Of a stretch of 37,921 nucleotides of DNA, positions 16,489 through 23,682 are shown piece after piece. The position numbers were made by a program, and so were the translations under genes. Origin of the DNA: Dethiosulfatarculus sandiegensis (lineage in GTDB: Bacteria > Desulfobacterota > Desulfarculia > Desulfarculales > Desulfarculaceae); contig NZ_AZAC01000032.1 of assembly GCF_000931935.2 (NCBI RefSeq), forward strand, positions 40,023 to 77,943. The letters are read 5' to 3'. The notes under the pieces are model-generated. The model did no database searches. It saw only the letters and a program-made list of their open reading frames with translations, and was not told the DNA's origin. Every line of letters begins with the position of its first letter. Position 1 is the first letter of the stretch.

Positions 16489-18114
16489 ATGGTAGAAATC
16501 AACCAAAAACCACCGAATCGCACCGAACTCCTGCAGAAAAGAGTTAACCGGCTGGTCAGGGAACTGGACGAGCTGGAAAAAAACCAGGCGGAACTGCTTA
16601 ATCTTTATCGCAAGGCTGTGTATCCCCTGGCCTCCCTGGCCCGGGAAAACGCCCCCGGCGCCCTTAAAGGCCCCATCGCAGAACTGCAAAAAGCAGTATC
16701 GGCCCGCAAGGTGGATGTAAAAAGGCTGGCCTTGGTGGTGGAGGACCTGGGCAAGGCGCTTATGCTCATGGAATCCGAACCTGATCAACCCCAGGCAAAT
16801 GGTGCGGAACAAACCTGCGACCTGGCGGCCAGAGATATTTTCTTAGGCGCCATAAACGTGCTCACATCCTTGGGCCCGGCAGATCCGGGCACCCCCCTGG
16901 GCAGGGCCATGATCCGCCTGAAAAAGGCCGTCATAACCCATCCGGTCGATACAGCAGCCGTGGAACAGGCTTCTGTTGCGGTAAAGGAGGCCCTGCTCTC
17001 TGAAGAAGAGCCATCGCAAAGGGGCCTTAAAAAACAAATGGACGACTCCAAGGCCCATCCCAAGCTTCTTTTGGGCTGGAAAATGGTGAACGCCCTGCTC
17101 AAGGGAATGCGGGCCGGGGATCAGTTTTTTGACAACCAGGTGGAACGGGTTGAAATGGCGGTGAACCAGTTCCAAAGGACCGGCGAACTGGACCGGCCCG
17201 CCCTGGCCCTGGCCGGGGATCTCATGGAACAGTTCCGCAACCTTTTGGAGGAGCGCCACACAGAGGCGCTGGAGGCGCTGGAAGACGTTCTGAACGAGGT
17301 TATCCGCCTGCGCACCGAATTCAGCAATTCCATGGCCCAGGCCGGGGAACAGCTCCTGGATGAGGGTCAGATCCAAAACAGCCGTTTTCAATCCTCAATG
17401 GACCAGATGACCCAGGATATTGACCAGGCCGAAGACCTGGACCATTTAAAAGACCTGGCCCTGAATCGCCTCTCAGACCTGCGCCGGGACATGGACCAGG
17501 CCATGGAGAAGCAGGCAGGCATAGTAAACCTGGCCATGGAGGAGCTGGAAAAGGAAAAAGTCGCCCTCAAGCAGGCGGAGAGCAAGGTAAAGGCGGTCAA
17601 GGAAAGGGGTCTGCGTCTGGCCAGAAGCGCCCTTACCGACCCGCTTTCCGGAGTCTGGAATCAAAGGGCTCTGGTCCTTTGGCTCAACCAGATGCCGGTC
17701 TGCCATGAAGGTTCGCCCCTTTCCATGATAATTTTCACCGTAGATGACTTTCACCGCCTTGCCAAGGCCTGGGGCGGTGTGGCCGCTGACCGGGCCCTGG
17801 CCAACATCAGCAAGCACGTTCTTTCCATTCTGGGAAATTCCGACAAAATATTCCGCTACACCACAAGTGAGTTTGTAGTGGTGATGCAAAACAGCCCCCT
17901 TGAAAAGGCGCGTTTGGCTGCCCAGGGAGTAAAATCCTGCATAAAAAACATAAATTTCAACTATTTGGAATTACCCCCCATATCGCTGACAGCGACAGTG
18001 TCCTTTGGGCAATGCTCTTTTGGCGAAGAACCGGCTTCTCTTTTGGCCCGCTTGGAATTATTGTTAAACGAAGCCAAAAGAACCGGAAGAGACAAGATAG
18101 TGGAGAGTTCTTAG
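16489..18114 (+). CDS. Helical coiled-coil protein with degenerate GGDEF domain
   Basis: 541 residues, soluble, no membrane segment. Residues 1-380 are helical and rich in Gln/Glu/Leu heptads, with a coiled coil just before the last domain. From residue 384 a GGDEF-type domain begins (DPLSGVWNQRA, then FTVDDFHRLAKAWGG). The signature that should read RYGGDEF is RYTTSEF (458-462). Both active-site glycines are lost and the metal-binding Asp is Ser, so diguanylate cyclase activity is unlikely. It more probably works as a c-di-GMP or GTP sensor or scaffold. AAGG/GGGGAG precede ATG 16489. Confidence 0.8.
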   Translation: MVEINQKPPNRTELLQKRVNRLVRELDELEKNQAELLNLYRKAVYPLASLARENAPGALKGPIAELQKAVSARKVDVKRLALVVEDLGKALMLMESEPDQPQANGAEQTCDLAARDIFLGAINVLTSLGPADPGTPLGRAMIRLKKAVITHPVDTAAVEQASVAVKEALLSEEEPSQRGLKKQMDDSKAHPKLLLGWKMVNALLKGMRAGDQFFDNQVERVEMAVNQFQRTGELDRPALALAGDLMEQFRNLLEERHTEALEALEDVLNEVIRLRTEFSNSMAQAGEQLLDEGQIQNSRFQSSMDQMTQDIDQAEDLDHLKDLALNRLSDLRRDMDQAMEKQAGIVNLAMEELEKEKVALKQAESKVKAVKERGLRLARSALTDPLSGVWNQRALVLWLNQMPVCHEGSPLSMIIFTVDDFHRLAKAWGGVAADRALANISKHVLSILGNSDKIFRYTTSEFVVVMQNSPLEKARLAAQGVKSCIKNINFNYLELPPISLTATVSFGQCSFGEEPASLLARLELLLNEAKRTGRDKIVESS

Positions 18115-18171
18115 ACATAGTTTGCGGCTGACTTTAATATAATTCCGGAAAAAATCTTGAATCAGGCTTCA

Positions 18172-19353
18172 TCACCCCACCTTTGAGAGATTTTCAACCC
18201 CGACCCTTTTCCCGAATAGCACAAGCTGAATCAAGGCAACAACAACCGCACTGAGGCACAGGGCAAAGGTCACTTCAAAGCGGCCCAGATTGTCGTAAGA
18301 CGCTGAATAGCGCCCAATGAAGTCAATGATCAACGGGGAGCAAAACTGGCCAAGATAGAGCATGCAGGTGATGACGGACATGGCTTTAACCGACTGTTCC
18401 ACCCCGACTGCGACTCTGGTGGAATGTAATAAATAGGGCATGAGATACCCCCCTGCCAAACCGACCAGGAAAACGCCCAAAGAAATCGTAATAATCCCCC
18501 CGGCATAAAAGAGCAGCCCCTGCCCGGCGGCCATAACGATGATACCGGTGAGAACCGAAAATCCTTTTAATGAATCCTTTATGCGCTGGAAATAAGTTCC
18601 CACCAAAAAAGCCGCGCCGCTGATCAAGGAGCAGGCAAGGCCGGAAACAGCCGCCCCGCCCATATTATTGTGTTGAATCAAAAAGCTGATATTCATGGGG
18701 ACAATAAAAAACACCACCATCAAGGCGAACATTGCGGCTGAATAGAGATACACCTTTACGGGAAGCTTTACTTTCTCCCTTACTTTTATTTCCGTTTTTC
18801 CTCCCCGGGGCAGATAGATGCAGACCATTACAATGACAATCAGGGCAAGGCCATAAGAGAAAAAAGCATACCGCCAGGATATGGTGGCTATGAGGCCGGA
18901 AATTATCTGGGCCAAAGTTGCGCCCAGATAATTTGAGGCACTGATCCAGCCCATCATTTTAACCGCGGTTTTGCCATCGTAAAAAACAGAGACCAGGGAT
19001 GTGGATATGGGCATTATCAGGCCCACTGATATTCCGAGAAGCCCCCTGAATATAAGCAGAGTGTAGATATCCTGGGCAAAGCCGCCGGCCACCCCGCTGA
19101 TCAAATAGATAACCAGCCCAACCAACAAAATGTTTTTCCGGTCAAAATGCTCTGTGAGCCTGCTCACCATAAAAGATGAGAAAACCACCATCAGTGAAGG
19201 CAAGGTCAGGATCAGGTTGACGATTTCCGGGCTGGTGCCTGAAAAAGCTTGAGCGATATTGGCAAAAGCAGGTGCAACAGCCGCTCCCACCATGATGGTC
19301 AACAGGGCAACTGATAATATAGTCGGTCCGACCGGATTCTTTTCTGTTTTCAT
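18172..19353 (-). CDS. MFS drug/metabolite efflux transporter
   Basis: 393 residues with about twelve membrane helices. The loop after TM2 reads SRLTEHFDRKNILL, the MFS motif A variant, followed by FRGLLGISVGLIMP in TM4. It probably exports a toxic compound by proton antiport. ATG 19353 puts TM1 right at the N terminus and has AAGAGA upstream; the longer frame to 19401 adds 16 residues. It lies 130 bases downstream of a MarR regulator on the same strand, so regulation by that protein is expected. Confidence 0.85.
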   Translation of the reverse strand: MKTEKNPVGPTILSVALLTIMVGAAVAPAFANIAQAFSGTSPEIVNLILTLPSLMVVFSSFMVSRLTEHFDRKNILLVGLVIYLISGVAGGFAQDIYTLLIFRGLLGISVGLIMPISTSLVSVFYDGKTAVKMMGWISASNYLGATLAQIISGLIATISWRYAFFSYGLALIVIVMVCIYLPRGGKTEIKVREKVKLPVKVYLYSAAMFALMVVFFIVPMNISFLIQHNNMGGAAVSGLACSLISGAAFLVGTYFQRIKDSLKGFSVLTGIIVMAAGQGLLFYAGGIITISLGVFLVGLAGGYLMPYLLHSTRVAVGVEQSVKAMSVITCMLYLGQFCSPLIIDFIGRYSASYDNLGRFEVTFALCLSAVVVALIQLVLFGKRVGVENLSKVG

Positions 19354-19483
19354 TGCTAGTCTCTTTATGCTTCCCGATAAACCAGGTAAGCGTCTCTTCA
19401 ATTACTTATATGGATTTTCCCCTGGCTGGACCGGCCAGCGAAAAGAAAACGCACAAAAGCACACAACTGATTATTTTTATTAA

Positions 19484-19927
19484 CTAACCAGACAAATTAT
19501 TCTTTATCCTGGTTAATAACTCCGCCAGGTGCTTTTCTTCTGTTTCCGCTAAAAAGCCAAAAAACTGATCATGGGTTTTATCGGCCTCGTCCCTTAAAAC
19601 CGGGTACAGGTCTTGCCCCTCTTCCGTAAGCTCAAGGCGGTTGACCCTTCTGTCGGCTTTATCCTGTATTCGCCTGACCAGGCCCTTGGCCTCGAGCCTG
19701 TCGACCAACCTTGTCACTGCCGTGGCGTCCAGGGTCATGATTTTGGTTATATCCGCCGCAGTCTCAGCCCCTTCTTCGGTAATCGCGGCCATGATTATCC
19801 ATTGGGACCTGGTGACTCCGTATGGCTTAAGGCGACGGTCAAAATTCACCTGGGTAAGCCCCGCAACCAGGGAGATCAAATGCCCTGTACGCTGGGAAAG
19901 TCTTACTTCTTTGCCCTTGAACTTCAT
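19484..19927 (-). CDS. MarR family transcriptional regulator
   Basis: 147 residues with the MarR winged helix: VTRSQWIIMAAI, then DITKIMTLDATAVTRLVDRLEAKGLVRR (recognition helix) and the wing DRRVNRLELTEEG. As is usual in this family it should act as a dimeric ligand-relieved repressor. It is encoded directly upstream of an MFS exporter, and its own promoter region contains repeated motifs. The ligand is unknown. Confidence 0.9.
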   Translation of the reverse strand: MKFKGKEVRLSQRTGHLISLVAGLTQVNFDRRLKPYGVTRSQWIIMAAITEEGAETAADITKIMTLDATAVTRLVDRLEAKGLVRRIQDKADRRVNRLELTEEGQDLYPVLRDEADKTHDQFFGFLAETEEKHLAELLTRIKNNLSG

Positions 19928-19994
19928 AAAAACCCCCTAGTTAAAGGCCCTTAAGTGGCAAGACGATTGGGTTGAGGTCCTACATTGTCACGGC

Positions 19995-20036
19995 AATAAT
20001 CGCCTTAACAATAATCGTCATGACAAGTATTGTCAA
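19995..20036 (-). promoter_or_regulatory. Promoter and probable operator of the MarR-MFS operon
   Basis: On the minus strand TTGACA (20036-20031) and TATTGT (20013-20008) are exactly 17 bases apart, an excellent sigma-70 promoter. The spacer holds a near-palindrome around GTCATGAC. The decamer AATAATCGYC occurs twice, 15 bases apart (19995-20004 and 20010-20019), over the -10 element. This layout suits MarR autorepression. Confidence 0.65.
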
Positions 20037-20061
20037 GAGAAGGAATACTAAATCAATGCGT

Positions 20062-20228
20062 TTAATGAAACCCTCTACCTGATGTCGGGTCTATTTTAGG
20101 GGGGGTGCACCCCACCAGGGCGGCAATATTAACGGGAGGACTGAAAAAGTTGAAGCCCAAAAAAAAGAAAAAGGCCAAGAAGGCCGCTTGAAAACCCATT
20201 CCATATAAGGCGGCTGTCAGGCCAATAA
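20062..20228 (+). repeat. Diverged direct repeat, left copy
   Basis: This segment aligns by eye with 22193-22387. Shared blocks include CTCTACCTG, CACCAGG, AAT.NTAACGGGAG, AAAACCNATNCCA and GGCGRCTGTCAGGYCAATA, with indels in between. It contains no intact gene. The pair bounds the block of small genes (GNAT, cupin, kinase) in direct orientation. Confidence 0.5.
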
Positions 20229-20317
20229 AATTACTTAAAAAATAATGGGAGGAGAATCACTGGCACAACAACAGACCGCAATACCGTGGGAGTAGTCAAC
20301 TTGATAAAAGTGTTATG

Positions 20318-20830
20318 TCACTGTTTTAAGAACAACCTATATACATTATGGGGCAGTCCATGAAACATTGACTCTTTCTCAAACTTTAGCCCATTTTTCT
20401 CCGCAACTTTTATAGAAGGAGCATTCACAGACAGGATAAGAGATATAACGGAAATTTTTTTCAGCTTTTCTTTGGCATATTTAATACAACCTTCCGCTGC
20501 CTCTGTGGCATATCCCTTTCCCCAAAATTCATCGAGGATTCGATAACCAATTTCCGTTTCAATTTGGCCATCAACCTCTTGCTTCAAAATTCCGCAAATC
20601 CCAATGAATTGATTGTCATCCTGCCTCACGACCGCCCAGAAACAATATCCGTCTGTTTCATAGCGATTTTGAATTTTCTCATAGAATTCCCTGGCTTCAT
20701 TTCTATTCAAGGTTGTTGGAAAATATCTTTGCACCTTTGGATTAGAGACAAGGGCAAATAGGTCATTGAAATGACTTTTTTCAATCTTTTCCAATCTTAG
20801 TCTTTGCGTGCTCAAAATAATATTGCTCAT
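20318..20830 (-). CDS. GNAT family N-acetyltransferase (RimJ/RimL type)
   Basis: 170 residues of the Acetyltransf_3 type. It starts ILSTQRLRLEKI; the acetyl-CoA loop region is YRILDEFWGKGYATEAAEG, and the last strand is SVNAPSIKVAEKNGLKFEKE. It transfers acetyl from acetyl-CoA to a protein N terminus or small amine; the substrate is unknown. ATG 20830 is better than TTG 20863, which has no ribosome site. AT-rich codon use and an attC-like half-site 18 bases upstream of the start suggest a mobile gene cassette origin. Confidence 0.85.
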   Translation of the reverse strand: MSNIILSTQRLRLEKIEKSHFNDLFALVSNPKVQRYFPTTLNRNEAREFYEKIQNRYETDGYCFWAVVRQDDNQFIGICGILKQEVDGQIETEIGYRILDEFWGKGYATEAAEGCIKYAKEKLKKISVISLILSVNAPSIKVAEKNGLKFEKESMFHGLPHNVYRLFLKQ

Positions 20831-20844
20831 GGTACTTTCGCAAC

Positions 20845-20872
20845 ATAACGCTATGTTCAGCAACCGTCGGCA
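20845..20872 (-). repeat. attC-like right half-site before the GNAT gene
   Basis: On the minus strand the sequence reads GGTTGCTGAAC, five bases, then GTTATGTT: the L'-5-R' layout of integron attC sites, with GCGTTATG at the crossover core. The GNAT start follows after 18 bases, the usual position for a cassette gene. A matching left half is not seen nearby. This is only pattern recognition by eye. Confidence 0.4.
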
Positions 20873-20946
20873 ATGCCAATGGCTTTGAAAAATAGGATTA
20901 AGTTCAAGGCTGAAATTACAGGTTCTACTGTTTAACTATCTTACTT

Positions 20947-21291
20947 TCATATAAACACTTCCGAATTGAGGTCGAAAGATGGTGTATGTACAAGACAAAC
21001 CTGAGCCTCCTTCAATTCCCGGTTCTGATAAGAAAAATGCTGCCCCTTTGACACAACGCAAAGATCCCCTGCGGATAGAACTTGTTGCTCTCCGTCGAGT
21101 GTGAACTCTAATCTTCCGGAGATTACATAATAATATTTATCAGAGCGTCTTGACCAGGACTCTACATGAAGAGCCCCCGAAGGTACTGTAACAACGGCAA
21201 ATGAGGACCGGCTGTCCAGTTTGGATGTATAATCCCGAATCTGTATTCCATTGAAATCAATCGAGTCCACCGAGCATCGTTTAACAATCAT
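20947..21291 (-). CDS. Small single-domain cupin protein
   Basis: 114 residues forming one cupin barrel: SGALHVESWSRRSDKYYYVISG (motif 1 region), then LSAGDLCVVSKGQHFSYQN (motif 2 region). Of the usual metal ligands, one His of motif 1 (ALHVESW) and one of motif 2 (GQHFSY) remain, while the motif-1 HxH is not complete, so metal binding is uncertain. Such proteins bind or isomerise sugars and small metabolites; the function is unknown here. It is cassette-sized, AT-rich and sits between a palindromic repeat and an attC-like site. Confidence 0.75.
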   Translation of the reverse strand: MIVKRCSVDSIDFNGIQIRDYTSKLDSRSSFAVVTVPSGALHVESWSRRSDKYYYVISGRLEFTLDGEQQVLSAGDLCVVSKGQHFSYQNRELKEAQVCLVHTPSFDLNSEVFI

Positions 21292-21307
21292 AGTCTTGCT
21301 TTCTGCC

Positions 21308-21344
21308 TCTCGCTCCCAGGCTCCGGCCTGGGGACGAGAAGTAA
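21308..21344. repeat. Palindromic interspersed repeat, copy A
   Basis: A hairpin-forming unit: TCTCGCTCCCAGGCT, a short loop, then GCCTGGGGACGAGA, and the tail AGTAA. Two further copies lie at 21973 and 22147 in the same orientation. Similar CTCGTTCCCAGGCT-type palindromes are scattered in many bacterial genomes. Confidence 0.75.
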
Positions 21345-21353
21345 AATATTCTT

Positions 21354-21396
21354 ACAGTTGAGCATAGTTGGTCCGGTGTAACGCCTGGTTATGAAA
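21354..21396 (-). repeat. attC-like left half-site at the end of the kinase gene
   Basis: On the minus strand, overlapping the kinase TAA stop, the sequence reads CATAAC, five bases (CAGGC), then GTTACACCGGAC. This is the R''-5-L'' layout of an integron attC left half, and overlap with a stop codon is usual for cassettes. The expected right half is missing; the palindromic repeat copy A stands there instead. Confidence 0.45.
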
Positions 21397-21895
21397 TAAT
21401 TTTGGTTTTTAAAAAATTGGCAATACTAAACGGCGAATATTTCGAAGTATCAATAATTTCTGAATTAACTAATCTGGATTTTTGCAGCCTATCCAAAGCA
21501 AGGCAAATGTCGGTCGTTCGTTCATTATCCGAATTTATTCTTTCCTGTAATATTTTTTCATCGCATACCAACGTAAAATGAAAAAAGTTATGATCATATC
21601 TTATAGCAGAGCGTATTAGTTCAACGATAGAATCCAAATGCAAAACCCAGGTAAATATAACGGTTGAATAACTACCCGACAAAAATGAGTTCAAAACAAA
21701 CTGAATATTAGTTATAACCATATCCTTTGTTTTATCATTTACATTAAAGGGATTCATTCTCCATAAATCATCTCCATCCAGCCAGACTGAGTTATGAATT
21801 TTCTTATATATGATATTCGCAATGGTTGACTTACCGACGCCAGGAGCGCCTCCAATAAGTATAAGTTTATTCTTCTACAGTTGCGTATTATTCAT
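21389..21895 (-). pseudogene. P-loop kinase-like gene with premature TAG at codon 7
   Basis: From ATG 21895 the frame reads MNNTQL, then TAG (21877-21875), then continues without break to 21389. The body starts KNKLILIGGAPGVGKST, a Walker A as in small AAA_33/shikimate-kinase-like nucleotide or antibiotic kinases. VWLDGDDLWRMN follows, with the acidic residues of the acceptor site. Between the TAG and the P-loop there is no ATG, GTG or TTG, and the next ATG (21757) loses the ATP site. Hence it is probably a nonsense-mutated gene, unless it starts at ATT/ATA or the TAG is read through. It ends in an attC-like site. Confidence 0.65.
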
Positions 21896-21955
21896 GACAA
21901 TAATTAGATCATCCCTCACAAGATACGGCGGCTGTTTAGTTAACCACCAGATGCA

Positions 21956-22147
21956 CTAGAAAAGCATTTTGTTTCTCGTCCCCAGGCTGGAACCTGGGAA
22001 CGATAAGTAACCCCGGCAAACTGTGGATGGGCAAATACCGGCAGCCAGGCTGTCACTGTTCCGGTCAGGGAATAAGGCCTTTAGTTCTCGAAAATCCCAT
22101 ATCTGGAACGTGTCATGGTTGATAAAGCGGCTGAGCCGCCAACTCAT
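21956..22147 (-). pseudogene. Truncated AbiEi-type antitoxin N-terminus bounded by palindromes
   Basis: A 63-codon frame whose first 50 residues, MSWRLSRFINHDTFQIWDFR and on through ELKALFPDRN to VCRGYLSF, resemble the winged-helix start of AbiEi-family antitoxins (FTIDDLRALFP ... ERVCRGVY). About a dozen residues between the second helix and the VCRGY wing seem missing. The start codon is at the edge of palindromic copy C and the frame runs into copy B. It is therefore a remnant rather than a working gene. The family link is by eye. Confidence 0.35.
21973..22010. repeat. Palindromic interspersed repeat, copy B
   Basis: TTCTCGTCCCCAGGCT, loop, then ACCTGGGAACGATAAGTAA. It matches copies A and C except for a few bases in the arms and is in the same orientation. 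Confidence 0.75.
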
Positions 22148-22185
22148 TCTCGCTCCCAGGCTTCAGCCTGGGAACGAGAAGTAAA
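22147..22185. repeat. Palindromic interspersed repeat, copy C
   Basis: TTCTCGCTCCCAGGCTT, loop, then GCCTGGGAACGAGAAGTAA. It is the most symmetrical of the three copies. B and C bracket the truncated antitoxin-like frame. Confidence 0.78.
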
Positions 22186-22192
22186 TAATATA

Positions 22193-22387
22193 TTCAATGG
22201 GATCCTCTACCTGGCGTTAGGCCAAATTTAAATGATTATGCTTCACCAGGATGCTAATAATAACGGGAGTACACAATATAAGGTTATTACGGACGGGTTG
22301 AAAAATTTAAATCTCGAACCGAAAAATAATAAGACCAAAAGGCCTTTCAAAAACCAATCCAGTAGGAGGCGACTGTCAGGTCAATAC
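22193..22387 (+). repeat. Diverged direct repeat, right copy, with GTTAGGC core
   Basis: This is the partner of 20062-20228, in the same orientation. At 22208-22222 it has TAC-CTGGC-GTTAGGC, which fits the L'-5-R' layout and GTTRRRY core of an integron attC. The left copy has a decayed version (GTCGGGT). The element may therefore be an attC plus an attached non-coding cassette. Alignment was by eye. Confidence 0.5.
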
Positions 22388-22408
22388 CATCACTGTACAA
22401 ATGTGTAA
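22232..22408 (+). CDS. Doubtful 58-residue ORF in the right repeat copy
   Basis: The ORF opens ten bases after the GTTAGGC core, where a cassette gene would start. It encodes a basic, Asn-rich peptide beginning MIMLHQDANNNGS. There is no good ribosome site. The left repeat copy keeps the same frame only over HQ..N.NG and has no start codon, so coding is doubtful. Confidence 0.2.
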   Translation: MIMLHQDANNNGSTQYKVITDGLKNLNLEPKNNKTKRPFKNQSSRRRLSGQYHHCTNV

Positions 22409-22511
22409 ATACTTTCCTGTACTATTCCAATTGATTACAGATTTAACAAATAAATTTTTCAAATCACACGACGAAAGACAATAGAAATAGGCTTTATATT
22501 AGTCATATAAA

Positions 22512-23681
22512 TTATTCTTTTTCTATAGTTTTTAAGTATGGAGTACCGTTATTTCCCCAATTTAAATTAACTCCATCCACTTCAGTATCAACAGATTTCA
22601 ATGTTATTGAATTATCATTTTTAATGGAATCATCAAATTTAAATTTAAAGCATATATCAACATATCCATAATCAGTATTAACATTTCCAGAATCAGTGTC
22701 TACTGTTGCAGAGTTACATGTATTTGAATCTGCGGTTAAATCACTACTTTTTAGGTGAATCCTATACTTAATATTTTCATATTGTGTAATTTCATTGCCT
22801 AGTTTATTTTCTTCTAAATTACCTGAAATCCTTTTAATTTTATCTATAATATTTTCTATAGCTGTTGTTGGTTCCTTAAGGAAAAACTTACCATGAATAT
22901 CGATTACATCAATCCCCAATTGAGATAAATTAATCAGATCATTTGATATGATTTCAACCTCATAATTCACCTTCACAATTTTCACAAAATACGTTTCTAC
23001 AAGAATTCTACATTGCTCATCAAATCGCTGCTTCTCGATTCCCTTTTTTTTAATATACGACTTAAATTTGTCATCATGGATATCGTCAGTAAATACGTAA
23101 CAACCAGTTACATTCGAAGTTAGTTCGGACGATTCACCAAAAACTAATCCACTTAATTGGCCTATTTTTACAAAGTCACTTATTATGACTCTTTTAAGTG
23201 TTGGCATCGCAAATATATTTTTCTTAAGTGATAACTCTTCAGTGTTACCATGACAAAACAAGCCTTGATGTGCCTCCATTCCATTTTGGCCTATAAATAC
23301 CCAATGTGGATTAAAATCCTTATAAGCCAATTCAGCTTGATGTCCAAAAGAGGCGTTTAGATCTCTATCATAACGGCCACCAGTATAAAAAACATTAAAG
23401 CGCGCATCCGTGTTAACATCTTGTAACGCTTGGAACGCGGCATTGTTGTGGGTCATTATTGTGTAGTGCGTAAAATTTGCGTTAGAACTACCTATTGATT
23501 TGACTATTTTGGCAATAGGTGTTAATGATGATCCTGCATCTATAAGAAAGGATTCACCTTCCGATAATTCAGCTGCGGCACGTAATGCAATTGCATACTT
23601 TGAGAAAGGTTTATGACTTAGTTTAGTTTTATAATAATCTGGATGCCCCGTTTGTGTTCTTATTTTTATCCCTGATTTCAT
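22512..23681 (-). CDS. HTH-less DeoR-type ligand-sensor protein, partner of SIR2
   Basis: 389 residues. Residues about 25-240 match the C-terminal sugar-phosphate-binding domain of DeoR regulators (ISOCOT fold): FLIDAGSS (45-52), THNN (77-80), YTGGRYDRDLN (99-109), FIGQNGMEAHQGL (129-141), and ISDFVKIGQ (167-175) in place of DSSKFG. The N-terminal winged helix that every DeoR repressor has is absent; the protein starts where the linker would be. Residues 240-389 form an extra, polar, beta-rich domain I do not recognise. It begins one base after the SIR2 stop, with AGGAGA inside the SIR2 end, so translation is coupled. I infer a sensor or regulator of the SIR2 enzyme. AT-rich, probably acquired. 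Confidence 0.75.
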   Translation of the reverse strand: MKSGIKIRTQTGHPDYYKTKLSHKPFSKYAIALRAAAELSEGESFLIDAGSSLTPIAKIVKSIGSSNANFTHYTIMTHNNAAFQALQDVNTDARFNVFYTGGRYDRDLNASFGHQAELAYKDFNPHWVFIGQNGMEAHQGLFCHGNTEELSLKKNIFAMPTLKRVIISDFVKIGQLSGLVFGESSELTSNVTGCYVFTDDIHDDKFKSYIKKKGIEKQRFDEQCRILVETYFVKIVKVNYEVEIISNDLINLSQLGIDVIDIHGKFFLKEPTTAIENIIDKIKRISGNLEENKLGNEITQYENIKYRIHLKSSDLTADSNTCNSATVDTDSGNVNTDYGYVDICFKFKFDDSIKNDNSITLKSVDTEVDGVNLNWGNNGTPYLKTIEKE

Positions 23682-23682
23682 A

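Noticed and set aside
20136..20191. Lys-rich short peptide frame (LKPKKKKKAKKAA) in the left repeat
   Set aside because: Begins at best with TTG, is not kept in the right copy of the repeat, and arises from an A-rich stretch.
21308..22185. CRISPR array from the repeated palindromes
   Set aside because: Only three copies with very unequal spacing (about 630 and 135 bases) containing coding remnants; not an array, and no cas genes.
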